This document shows positions 56,770-64,000 of a DNA stretch of 64,000 nucleotides, one piece after another. Position 1 is the first letter of the stretch. The number at the start of each line of letters is the position of its first letter. A model generated the notes under the pieces. That model was not told the DNA's origin. It worked only from the letters and a program-made list of their open reading frames with translations, and did no database searches. The translations under genes were made by a program, and so were the position numbers. This stretch comes from Polynucleobacter sp. MWH-UH24A (lineage in GTDB: Bacteria > Pseudomonadota > Gammaproteobacteria > Burkholderiales > Burkholderiaceae): contig NZ_CP061292.1 of NCBI RefSeq assembly GCF_018687475.1, positions 744,001 through 808,000 of the forward strand, written 5' to 3'.

Positions 56770-57903
56770 ATGCGCACGGTTCTACAAACCTTATCCCTGA
56801 GTTGCGCGGTTATCACATTGACCGCGTGTGGAACCTTTAGCAGCATGACCGCTAGCGATAAGGTGGATTATAAAAAATCCGGTGATGTACGCGGCCCCAA
56901 TCTGGCCCTACCTCCTGATTTAATTACGGCTCAAGCGGATCGCCGCTATGTGGTGCAAGATGGCACTGCGACCATGTCGGAATACAACCAAGCAGTGAAG
57001 AAGTCCTCCCAAATGCGCTCCAATGTGCTGACTGGCATCCCCGGAATGAAAATTGAGCGCGATGGTGATCGCAGATGGTTGGTGGTTGATAAGCCCGCCA
57101 CGGAGCTTTACCCTCAAGTGAAGGATTTTTGGCAAGAAAACGGGTTCTTGCTCGCCATTGATTCGCCATCCACTGGCATCATGGAAACCGATTGGGCCGA
57201 AAACCGCGCCAAGATTCCACAAGATATTATTCGCAGAACCTTGGGACGGGTCTTGGATTCTGCCTACGATTCAGGTGAGCGTGACAAATTTAGAACCCGA
57301 CTTGAGTTACAAAAACCCGATGTCACCGAGATTTACATCACGCACAAGGGCGCCATTGAGACCCCTGTGAAAGACGGTTCTGGGGCAATGATTACAACCC
57401 AGTGGATGGTTCGCCCGACTGATCCTGAGCTCGAAGTAATTTTCTTGACGCGTTTGATGGAGCGTCTCGGTATGACCCAAGAACAAGCGAAGGCGCAAGT
57501 CGCTGCGACCGCTTCAGCTCCAAAAACTCCGAGAGCGAAACTGGTTGAAGAGGGTGCGGCGACCCGCATTGAGATGAGTTCTGGATTTGATCGGGCTTGG
57601 CGCGACGTGGGCCTTGCCTTGGATCGCTCTAATTTCACTGTTGAAGACCGCGATCGCTCACGCGGTATTTACTTCGTGCGTTATGTGAACCCTAAGGAGT
57701 TAGGCGACAACCGCAGTTGGTTCGGCCGTACTTTTGGTAAGAGTAACGATGCGGATAAGAAAGCCAAACTCTATCGTGTTGTGGTCCAAACGCGCGGCGA
57801 TAATCAAGTTGCAATTTTGGTGCAAGACTCCGAGGGCAAACCTGAGAACACCACCACTGGTAATCAGTTGCTCACAACACTTGATCGACAGCTTATTAAA
57901 TAA
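56770..57903 (+). CDS. bamC: Outer membrane protein assembly factor BamC
   Basis: A 377-residue lipoprotein (lipobox LTAC, Cys20) of the BAM machine that inserts beta-barrel proteins. After the anchor comes an extended BamD-binding segment (VDYKKSGDVRGPNLALPPDL) and two helix-grip domains, the first around DRRWLVVDKPATELYPQVKDFW, the second around EMSSGFDRAWRDVGLALDRS. TAAGGAA is the binding site. The dapA-bamC order is conserved in proteobacteria. A terminator follows. Confidence 0.92.
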   Translation: MRTVLQTLSLSCAVITLTACGTFSSMTASDKVDYKKSGDVRGPNLALPPDLITAQADRRYVVQDGTATMSEYNQAVKKSSQMRSNVLTGIPGMKIERDGDRRWLVVDKPATELYPQVKDFWQENGFLLAIDSPSTGIMETDWAENRAKIPQDIIRRTLGRVLDSAYDSGERDKFRTRLELQKPDVTEIYITHKGAIETPVKDGSGAMITTQWMVRPTDPELEVIFLTRLMERLGMTQEQAKAQVAATASAPKTPRAKLVEEGAATRIEMSSGFDRAWRDVGLALDRSNFTVEDRDRSRGIYFVRYVNPKELGDNRSWFGRTFGKSNDADKKAKLYRVVVQTRGDNQVAILVQDSEGKPENTTTGNQLLTTLDRQLIK

Positions 57904-57925
57904 TCACCATCTAGTACCAAAGAAA

Positions 57926-57948
57926 AAAGGCGCTCAATGAGCGCCTTT
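57926..57948. terminator. Bidirectional intrinsic terminator
   Basis: AAAGGCGCTCA (57926-57936) is the exact reverse complement of TGAGCGCCTTT (57938-57948), with A- and T-rich flanks. It ends bamC on the plus strand and the small lipoprotein gene on the minus strand. Confidence 0.88.
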
Positions 57949-57966
57949 CTTCATGCAGCCTCAGAA

Positions 57967-58130
57967 TTACTTCTTGGCTGGTGCAGCAGGAGCAGCTGGT
58001 GCGGCTGGAGCAGCAGCAGGAGCAGCAGGAGCGCCTGCAGCAGGAGCAGCAGCTGGAGCAGCGCCGTCAGCTGGTTTTGCATCAGCAGCTGGAGCAGCAG
58101 CAGGAGCAGCAGGAGCAGCAGCTGGCTTAG
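57967..58130. repeat. Imperfect triplet repeat coding the Ala/Pro tail
   Basis: Runs of GCAGCAGGA and GCAGCTGGA-like units in the plus strand encode the low-complexity end of the lipoprotein on the minus strand. The frame is kept throughout. Length variation between strains would be expected. Confidence 0.7.
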
Positions 58131-58200
58131 CTTCTTCTTTCTTACCGCAAGCGGACAAAGCAACGGCCAACATCGCGGCCAAGAGGAGTGACTTCTTCAT
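57967..58200 (-). CDS. Ala/Pro-rich small lipoprotein
   Basis: A 77-residue lipoprotein: signal MKKSLLLAAMLAVALSAC with Cys18, a short charged part (GKKEEAKP) and then almost only Ala and Pro with a few Gly and Asp (AAPAAAPAADAKPADGAAPA). The DNA of this tail is a GCA/GGA/GCT-type triplet repeat that can expand or shrink. An AAGGAAA site precedes the ATG. No enzyme domain is present; it may be a spacer or envelope-stress type protein. Function unknown. Confidence 0.75.
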   Translation of the reverse strand: MKKSLLLAAMLAVALSACGKKEEAKPAAAPAAPAAAPAADAKPADGAAPAAAPAAGAPAAPAAAPAAPAAPAAPAKK

Positions 58201-58357
58201 TGTTTTATTTCCTTTAAATTTAAGTCGATTTACAGCAATTACCGGTAATTGTTGTAGGACCTTGAATGCGGTTTACGGATGTAATCCCACTCAGATCCGC
58301 CTATGATTATAGCAATCACGCAATCATTTGTTCAAATGGTGCTAGCCATTGCAGTGC

Positions 58358-59653
58358 TTATTGAAGGAGGAGCCAGCCAAAACAATAAGCCTCGTATAGT
58401 GAATTATTTTTTGCAATCAAAGGGAGGCTCACAGACCCATCTAGCTCCTCTGTGTGTATCGTTGATAAGCCCTTATTTTTACTTGATTTTTGCATTCGCT
58501 CTCGGGCGAAGTGGTGATGCTGAGCGAGGGTTTGCCAGGCTTTGATGGTGGCCAGATCTTGACCTTCGGTAACGGCATCGCCATTGCAAAAAACGGTCTC
58601 ATTTCGGATCAATAATCGGGTTTGGGGGTGGGGCACGAGAGCCCCTTTCTTAAGAGATGCCCATAAGGCGCGAGGACTGAGTAGCGGATCGGGCGGGGTA
58701 AAAATTGCCTGTGGTTTTGGCTCACTCAAGTAAGCGGTAATCCCATTGATGAACGCCGGGTTCTGATCAAAGGAAAGACTCTGAATTCGTTGGCGGATTT
58801 CATCTTCGAGCTGAGTTGGTAAACGCGCAGGATCTAAAGAGGCTTCCTGATTCGGATCGGCATAAATCGCTGCGAGTGCGGGGTCGGCTTCTAAGGATTC
58901 GGCAAGACGCCATAAACCTTCACTTAGGAGCTCACGGTATGAGGGTGACCGAAAACCGACCGACCAGGTTTGACACCCATCATCAAGCGCCACTCCTTCG
59001 TGGGCAATATTGGGCGGTAGGTAGAGTAAATCACCTGGCTCCAATACCCATTCCTGTTCAGGCTTAAAGCGTGCAAGGATCTTGAGTGGTAAATGGGGGC
59101 GCAAGCCGAGATCGGCCTGCCCAGATATTTTCCAGCGGCGTCGACCTTCCATCTGAATTAAAAATACATCGTAAGAATCGACATGGGGGCCTACACCACC
59201 ACCAATGCCTGCAATACTAATCATCAGATCATCAAGGCGTGCATCGGGGATAAACCGAAACCAAGACAACACATGCGCAGCAGCAGGGTGCCGCGCCTCA
59301 ACCCCTTGAATCAATAAAGTCCAATCCCGTTGGCTGGTGGCGGGGATCTCCTTTTTCTTGAAGGGACCGTGATGGAGACGCCATGGCTTCGCTTCTACGA
59401 GGCGCGCTTCGCTAAGGCCATCGCATGCATACCCAAATAGCGCTTTATCAGAAATAGGACTTAACAGCGGAAAGCCAGCATTCTTGCTCAGTGCAAAAGC
59501 AGGAATGGCTTGGCGAACCAGGAGTGGGCATTGATGCCAATACCGCCGCATAAATAGTTGGGGGCTAAGATTACCCAAAAGCGGCCACGGCAGATCGAGG
59601 GGCAGTGTGGCTGGGGCTTTAGGGGGCTGATAGCGAGAGCGAGTCTTAGTCAA
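58358..59653 (-). CDS. JmjC/cupin ribosomal oxygenase (RoxA/YcfD-like)
   Basis: A 431-residue 2-oxoglutarate/iron oxygenase of the bacterial family that hydroxylates an arginine of ribosomal protein L16. The iron ligands are visible in GPHVDSYDVFLIQ (His and Asp of HxD) with the distal His in PPNIAHEG, and the 2-oxoglutarate-binding RRRWKI follows. A C-terminal winged-helix region is present (TRLLIRNETVFCNGDAV). The start is TTG with AAGG nine bases upstream. It is divergent from the SlyD-type gene. The 157-base gap to the lipoprotein gene holds nothing I recognise. Confidence 0.88.
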   Translation of the reverse strand: MTKTRSRYQPPKAPATLPLDLPWPLLGNLSPQLFMRRYWHQCPLLVRQAIPAFALSKNAGFPLLSPISDKALFGYACDGLSEARLVEAKPWRLHHGPFKKKEIPATSQRDWTLLIQGVEARHPAAAHVLSWFRFIPDARLDDLMISIAGIGGGVGPHVDSYDVFLIQMEGRRRWKISGQADLGLRPHLPLKILARFKPEQEWVLEPGDLLYLPPNIAHEGVALDDGCQTWSVGFRSPSYRELLSEGLWRLAESLEADPALAAIYADPNQEASLDPARLPTQLEDEIRQRIQSLSFDQNPAFINGITAYLSEPKPQAIFTPPDPLLSPRALWASLKKGALVPHPQTRLLIRNETVFCNGDAVTEGQDLATIKAWQTLAQHHHFARERMQKSSKNKGLSTIHTEELDGSVSLPLIAKNNSLYEAYCFGWLLLQ

Positions 59654-59685
59654 GTAAAATGGCCTTATTGAGGAAACACATCGCT

Positions 59686-60309
59686 ATGAAGATTGAAAAA
59701 AATACCATCGTATCTCTTCGTTACAAACTTAGCGATGCTCAAAACAATATTATCGAGGAACCCGACACCCCAATGGTTTATCTGCACGGGGGCTACTCAG
59801 GAACTTTCCCAAAGATCGAGAGTTTATTGGATGGCAAGGATATTGGCTTTGAGACCACGGTTCAGCTTGAGCCTCAAGATGCCTTCGGAGAATATGACCC
59901 TAATTTACTCAAAATAGAACCGCGGGAGCGTTTCCCTGAGCCTTTAGAGATCGGCATGCAGTTTGAAGGGGTGCCAGAAGAGCAAAGCAGCGAAGAGCTC
60001 GAAGCGGCATCACTCAATGAGGTGGATGATGACGACGATGATCAGGAAGTCGATACCTTAATCTACACGGTGACCGATCTGGCTGATAAGCAAGTTGTGC
60101 TTGACGGTAATCATCCGCTTGCTGGTATGGCTCTGCGTTTTTGGTTGCAGGTCGAAGATGTTCGTCAAGCTACCGAAGATGAGATTGCAAATCAACACCC
60201 ACAGGGTGAAGACGGTTTTGGAATGGATTTAGCGGACGATGACGATCTGGATGATCTCGATTTATCGGGAACGGCACAACGCGATCAGGGCCCACGAACT
60301 TTGCATTAA
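59686..60309 (+). CDS. FKBP-type peptidyl-prolyl isomerase (SlyD-like)
   Basis: A 207-residue isomerase and folding helper. The FKBP part begins MKIEKNTIVSLRYKLSDAQN and has YLHGGYSGTFPKIESLLDGKDIGF and NHPLAGMALRFWLQVEDVR, as in SlyD. The insert-in-flap domain carries an acidic stretch (EVDDDDDDQEV) and the C-terminus is acidic (DLADDDDLDDLDLSG) instead of the His/Cys-rich nickel-binding tail of E. coli SlyD, so metal delivery is unlikely. ATG 59686 is preferred over 59659 because it gives the family start. Confidence 0.9.
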   Translation: MKIEKNTIVSLRYKLSDAQNNIIEEPDTPMVYLHGGYSGTFPKIESLLDGKDIGFETTVQLEPQDAFGEYDPNLLKIEPRERFPEPLEIGMQFEGVPEEQSSEELEAASLNEVDDDDDDQEVDTLIYTVTDLADKQVVLDGNHPLAGMALRFWLQVEDVRQATEDEIANQHPQGEDGFGMDLADDDDLDDLDLSGTAQRDQGPRTLH

Positions 60310-60334
60310 TGGGTAGGTGCTAGCCCCCTGCGTT

Positions 60335-61093
60335 TTACTCTTTCAGAAGTTTTTTGATGGCGTCTAGCTCACGCTGAGTTGCTTCGTGGCCAGTCGAGTC
60401 GCTCGCCTTACCACCCAACTTCGCTAAGGCCTCTTCCAGGGCTTTGATCTTGTGTTCTTGTTCAATCGTGGCGTCGATCAAACTCTTTAATGCCAATGAA
60501 ACGGGGTCATCGGCATTGGGTGTGATTCCATACGCCGAGAAACTTGCCTTGCTCGCATCGCTCGCCTCCTTGGGGAGATCGGGATGCAAGATACGAGCGG
60601 GCACGCCCACTGCCGTCGCACCCGGCGGAATTTCTTTAAGAACCACGGCATTGGATCCAATGCGTGCACCATCTCCCACGGTAAACCCACCCAATACCTT
60701 CGCCCCAGCGCTCACAACAACCCCTTTGCCTAGCGTGGGATGGCGTTTTACCCCTTTGTAGAGCGAGGTACCACCCAAGGTGACCCCTTGATAGATGGTC
60801 GTGTCATCCCCAATCTCTGCGGTCTCGCCGATCACAATACCAAGGCCGTGATCCAAAAACACCCGACGTCCAATTCGGGCACCGGGATGAATCTCAATAT
60901 TGGTCAGAAAACGAGCAAGCGATGCCAAAAAACGCGCTGGCCATTTCAGACCGAGGTTCCATAAAGCATGATTGAGACGATGCAGCCAAATGGCATGTAA
61001 GCCTGGATAGCAGGTAATGACCTCAAGCCGGTGCCGCGCCGCAGGATCACGCGCAATAATGGCGTCAACATCTTCAAAGAGAGAACTCAACAT
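60335..61093 (-). CDS. cysE: Serine O-acetyltransferase
   Basis: A 252-residue enzyme acetylating serine for cysteine synthesis. The N-terminal helical part is short (starting MLSSLFEDVDAIIARDPAAR), as in EpsC-type enzymes, followed by hexapeptide repeats forming a left-handed helix (EIHPGARIGRRVFLDHGLGIVIGETAEIGDD, with the active-site His) and the VGVPARIL end. It has an unusual extra C-terminal tail of about 75 residues with a coiled coil (EQEHKIKALEEALAKLGG). TACACT (61100-61105, minus strand) lies six bases before the ATG, suggesting a leaderless transcript. Confidence 0.93.
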   Translation of the reverse strand: MLSSLFEDVDAIIARDPAARHRLEVITCYPGLHAIWLHRLNHALWNLGLKWPARFLASLARFLTNIEIHPGARIGRRVFLDHGLGIVIGETAEIGDDTTIYQGVTLGGTSLYKGVKRHPTLGKGVVVSAGAKVLGGFTVGDGARIGSNAVVLKEIPPGATAVGVPARILHPDLPKEASDASKASFSAYGITPNADDPVSLALKSLIDATIEQEHKIKALEEALAKLGGKASDSTGHEATQRELDAIKKLLKE

Positions 61094-61116
61094 AGGGATA
61101 GTGTAATCCGTGCGCC

Positions 61117-61872
61117 TTATTTTCTCAGGAGCATCTGTTTGGCAATGCCGCGCAAAAGATCAATTTCTTCTTTACGTAAGCGACTTCGGGCAAAGAGTGC
61201 TTGCAAACGTGGCATCAGTTTCTTGGGATTTTTAGGATCCAAATAACCAATCGCTTCTAAGCCTGCTTGCCAATGATCGAGCATGGCGGCAACCGCTGTA
61301 GGGTCTGCCAGTTCAGAGACATCTGCATTGGCTGATGCTTGCGCAGGGTGCTCCAGCAGCGCTTGGCGCAAACCAAACGCACAAACCATCATCGCTTGGG
61401 CCAGGTTTAATGAAGGGTAGACGGGGTTGGCAGGCAAAAAGACTCGGTGGGTGCAATAGGCAAGATCTTCATTTTCAAGGCCGGTCCGCTCAGGACCAAA
61501 CACCAGTGCAACAGAGCGATTGGATTGCAATGCATCCGTTAACAAATGAAGACCATCTGCCCAAGGAAGGGCAGGCGGACCAAACTCTCGATCGCGACTG
61601 GTTAAGCCTAAAACCACCGCACATTCTTGAATACTAGAAGAAAGGCTGTCATGCGTTTTTGCATCAGCTAATACATCACTAGCGCCGCTGGCTAATGCAA
61701 CTGCATCGGGGTGGGTGTGCATCACGGGCTCACGGGGACGAACGAGATGGAGTGCAGCAAAGCCCATCGTTTTAAGGGCCCGCGCGGCAGAACCAATATT
61801 GCCCGCATGACTGGTTTCCACCATGATCCAGCGGACATGGTCACTGTATTGGGTAAACGACGTCTGAGTCAT
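61117..61872 (-). CDS. trmJ: tRNA (Cm32/Um32) 2'-O-methyltransferase TrmJ
   Basis: A 251-residue SPOUT-class enzyme methylating the ribose at position 32 of tRNA. It has WIMVETSHAGNIGSAARALKTMG, VLGLTSRDREF, the knot region ALVFGPERTGLENEDLAYCTHRVFLPANPVYPSLNLAQAM, and a C-terminal helical extension. The frame is open to 61899; ATG 61872 is chosen as it is nearer the conserved start, but neither has a strong binding site. It precedes cysE by 23 bases on the same strand. It diverges from suhB. Confidence 0.92.
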   Translation of the reverse strand: MTQTSFTQYSDHVRWIMVETSHAGNIGSAARALKTMGFAALHLVRPREPVMHTHPDAVALASGASDVLADAKTHDSLSSSIQECAVVLGLTSRDREFGPPALPWADGLHLLTDALQSNRSVALVFGPERTGLENEDLAYCTHRVFLPANPVYPSLNLAQAMMVCAFGLRQALLEHPAQASANADVSELADPTAVAAMLDHWQAGLEAIGYLDPKNPKKLMPRLQALFARSRLRKEEIDLLRGIAKQMLLRK

Positions 61873-61952
61873 GAATGAATTCGTATAAAATAATGCCATT
61901 GCACTAGAGACCTAGTCGTCTAGTTTGTTCTTATTTAATTTGTCCACTCATT

Positions 61953-62747
61953 ATGCACCCCATGTTAAACGTGGCTGTGAAAGCCGCTCGCCGTGCCGCA
62001 ACGATTATCAATCGTGCCTCACTCAATCTTGAGCGCTTGCAAATTGATCGCAAACAACATAATGATTATGTAACCGAAGTGGACAAAGCCGCCGAAGAGG
62101 CGATTATCGAGACCTTGAGCGAAGCCTACCCAAACCACGGTTTTTTAGCCGAGGAAACTGGTGAGGCTACCAATGGCTCCGATCACATTTGGATCATTGA
62201 TCCCTTAGATGGCACCACCAACTTTATTCATGGATTTCCGCAATACGCGGTATCGATTGCTCTATCAGTGAATGGCGTTGTGACCCAAGGGGTGGTTTAC
62301 GACCCCAATCGCGATGAGTTATTTACGGCCACCAAAGGCAGTGGCGCCTACGTGGATCGGCGCCGTCTTCGAGTTGCTGAGCAAACTAAATTAGAAAACG
62401 CATTACTTGGCACAGGATTTCCGTATCGGCATGATCAAGACCTGGATCTTTATCTCAAGATCTTTGCCGACATGACCCGTCAATGCGCGGGCCTGCGGCG
62501 CCCAGGCGCTGCCTCTCTAGACCTTGTCTATGTCGCGGCTGGCCGCTACGATGGATTCTTTGAGAGCGAACTCAAACCTTGGGATATGGCAGCAGGCGCA
62601 CTGATTGTGGCTGAAGCCGGCGGCCTCGTTGGCAACTACCGAGGCGAAGAAGGATTCATGGATAGCGGTGAGATCATGGCAGCCAATCCGAGGATCTTTG
62701 CCCAAATGGCCAATATCTTGAGCAAATACTCAAGAACCACTACGTAG
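61953..62747 (+). CDS. suhB: Inositol monophosphatase family protein SuhB
   Basis: A 264-residue metal-dependent phosphatase that in E. coli also helps ribosomal RNA transcription as part of the antitermination complex. The motifs [32 protein letters not shown] and [19 protein letters not shown] hold the metal ligands. The trmJ-suhB divergent arrangement is frequent in beta- and gammaproteobacteria. Start ATG 61953 has no strong binding site. Its end overlaps lpxH on the other strand by 8 bases. Confidence 0.94.
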   Translation: MHPMLNVAVKAARRAATIINRASLNLERLQIDRKQHNDYVTEVDKAAEEAIIETLSEAYPNHGFLAEETGEATNGSDHIWIIDPLDGTTNFIHGFPQYAVSIALSVNGVVTQGVVYDPNRDELFTATKGSGAYVDRRRLRVAEQTKLENALLGTGFPYRHDQDLDLYLKIFADMTRQCAGLRRPGAASLDLVYVAAGRYDGFFESELKPWDMAAGALIVAEAGGLVGNYRGEEGFMDSGEIMAANPRIFAQMANILSKYSRTTT

Positions 62748-63528
62748 ACTTAATTAAATCAATGTAGCGCACGCCATTGAGGTCAATGCGCAAAGCACTC
62801 GCTTTTGGGAGTACGGTTTCGGGATGATCGAGATCCCAGTCAGATAGCACATAGCGTTGCCATTCTTTGCTGCCCATGCTCTCGTGATGCCGTGCAGGTA
62901 AATGCGTATGACCATGAATCAAACGCTCTGAGCCATAGGCCCCCATGAGATTGGCGCAAGCGACCAAAGTCACATCCCCTTTGTAACGGGCGACATCGGG
63001 CGTGTAACGGGCCGCGCGCTCATACTTTGCGGTGCTATTGCTGCGTAAGGTACGAGCAATCCCGCGCCGCCAATCCAGAGGAAGTCGTAAAAATAGTTTT
63101 TGGAGCCAAGGTTTGCGAACCCATGTTCGGAACACTTGATAGCTCAGATCATTGGTACAGAGGGCATCGCCATGGCTAATTACCCACTCATCGCCAGCGA
63201 TCATGACCTTTGATGGATCAGGGAGCAATTGCATCCCTGACCGTTTAAGGAAGTCTTGGCCAATTAAAAAGTCACGGTTGCCATGAATGTAATACGTTTT
63301 GGTTTTGCTCGACAAAGCAAAAAGGGCGCGCAGCACCTCTTGCTGAAATGGGGAACGCGCACCAGCATCGTCACCCACCCAATACTCAAAAAGATCCCCC
63401 AAAATAAATACTGACTCGACATCATTCGTTTCTTTTTCAACAAAGTCAAAAAAGCGTTGCGCCGTCAACGGCATCGACGGCGTGAGATGAAGATCGGAGA
63501 TGAGTAGGGCGCTGGTGTGCTCTGGCAT
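62740..63528 (-). CDS. lpxH: UDP-2,3-diacylglucosamine diphosphatase
   Basis: A 262-residue calcineurin-type phosphoesterase that makes lipid X in lipid A synthesis at the inner membrane. The metal-binding motifs are all visible: [47 protein letters not shown] and [12 protein letters not shown]. It follows the cyclophilin gene by 15 bases on the minus strand, so they form one unit. The 8-base overlap with suhB is convergent. Confidence 0.96.
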   Translation of the reverse strand: MPEHTSALLISDLHLTPSMPLTAQRFFDFVEKETNDVESVFILGDLFEYWVGDDAGARSPFQQEVLRALFALSSKTKTYYIHGNRDFLIGQDFLKRSGMQLLPDPSKVMIAGDEWVISHGDALCTNDLSYQVFRTWVRKPWLQKLFLRLPLDWRRGIARTLRSNSTAKYERAARYTPDVARYKGDVTLVACANLMGAYGSERLIHGHTHLPARHHESMGSKEWQRYVLSDWDLDHPETVLPKASALRIDLNGVRYIDLIKST

Positions 63529-63543
63529 GCTGAGATCGGAGGA

Positions 63544-64000
63544 TTAGTCAGCAATAACCGATGCTTTCTCAATCACCACATCCTCGGTCGGAACATCTTG
63601 GTGATACCCAGCATTACCAGTCTGAACTTTCTTAATGGAATCGACCACATCCATGCCGTTACTGACTTTGCCAAATACGGCATATCCCCAACCCTGTGGG
63701 GTGGGAGCGCTGTGATTTAGAAAATCATTGTCATTGACGTTAATAAAGAACTGGGCAGTGGCTGAATGAGGATCACTAGTCCGCGCCATCGCAATCGTGC
63801 CGCGATCATTCTTGAGGCCATTGTTTGCCTCATTCTCAATTTCATCAAGCGTTGGTTTTTGTTTCATGCCTGCGGTCATGCCGCCACCTTGGATCATGAA
63901 GTTATTAATCACCCGATGAAAAATCGTGCCATCGTAGTGGCCGCTATTGACGTAAGCCAAAAAGTTAGCAACCGATTTTGGTGCTTTTGCTGCATCAAGT
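63544..64000 (-). CDS. ppiB: Cyclophilin-type peptidyl-prolyl isomerase (5' end outside window)
   Basis: The C-terminal 151 residues or so of a small cyclophilin. The frame is open through the window end; residues before the first possible internal start ([20 protein letters not shown]) continue the domain, so the true start lies beyond base 64000. The catalytic region is clear: [41 protein letters not shown] and [17 protein letters not shown]. It accelerates proline isomerisation in the cytoplasm, judging by small size, though a signal peptide cannot be excluded without the N-terminus. Confidence 0.93.
   Translation of the reverse strand, partial: LDAAKAPKSVANFLAYVNSGHYDGTIFHRVINNFMIQGGGMTAGMKQKPTLDEIENEANNGLKNDRGTIAMARTSDPHSATAQFFINVNDNDFLNHSAPTPQGWGYAVFGKVSNGMDVVDSIKKVQTGNAGYHQDVPTEDVVIEKASVIAD

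Noticed and set aside
57953..58306. 117-codon Ala/Gly-rich plus-strand frame
   Set aside because: It is the complement of the triplet repeat coding the lipoprotein tail; the minus-strand product has a signal peptide and a binding site.

Overview
The window looks like a continuous piece of a betaproteobacterial chromosome, most likely Burkholderiaceae and close to Polynucleobacter. The gene order thrS-infC-rpmI-rplT-pheS-pheT-ihfA-merR-tRNA-Pro, the sucA-sucB-lpd-zapE block, the H-NS-type protein of the Burkholderia kind and the moderate GC content all point there. This placement rests on recognised protein families and synteny, not on a database search. Gene density is very high: neighbours commonly overlap by 1-26 bases and only a few gaps approach 300 bases. 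I see no insertion sequence, prophage, CRISPR array or rRNA gene.

Left part (1-31 kb), mostly envelope and transport genes. A DUF3300 gene cut by the window edge, an orphan Rap1a/Tai-type protein, a small membrane protein, a DMT exporter and an HU protein come first. Next is a heavy-metal RND efflux operon (outer membrane factor, adaptor, pump; 3.4-9.0 kb) preceded by a small secreted protein and followed by a flavoprotein. On the minus strand lie a DUF3302/HlyD/NodT/patatin cluster, a metallo-beta-lactamase-fold hydrolase and an SbtA-type bicarbonate permease. Divergent from sbtA is a second RND operon (17.1-23.2 kb) that ends in a PII-like signalling gene. Its leader (about 17021-17142) resembles a yybP-ykoY manganese riboswitch. 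This locus is the most interesting in the window. Housekeeping and redox genes follow: a FAD-linked 2-hydroxyacid dehydrogenase, wrbA, yihY, aroC, an MFS transporter and ETF-ubiquinone oxidoreductase.

Middle (31-46 kb). A 3-oxoacid CoA-transferase pair leads into a cation-efflux/alpha-beta-hydrolase fusion gene and a synthetase-only relA. Then come tRNA-Val, the translation block (thrS, infC with an ATC start, rpmI, rplT, pheS, pheT), ihfA, a MerR-type regulator and tRNA-Pro. A VOC protein, a thioesterase, a very AT-rich 278-base gap and an H-NS family gene close this part.

Right part (45.5-64 kb). A regulator joining an excisionase-type HTH to a receiver-like domain is divergent from the 2-oxoglutarate dehydrogenase operon (sucA, sucB, lpd, zapE). 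After it come a PHP nuclease, trpS, a methyltransferase, dapA, bamC, an Ala/Pro-rich lipoprotein, a RoxA-like JmjC oxygenase, a SlyD-type isomerase, cysE, trmJ, suhB, lpxH and a cyclophilin cut by the window end.

A recurrent feature is a -10-like hexamer exactly six bases before the start codon, without an obvious ribosome binding site. It suggests that a sizeable set of genes here is transcribed without a 5' leader.
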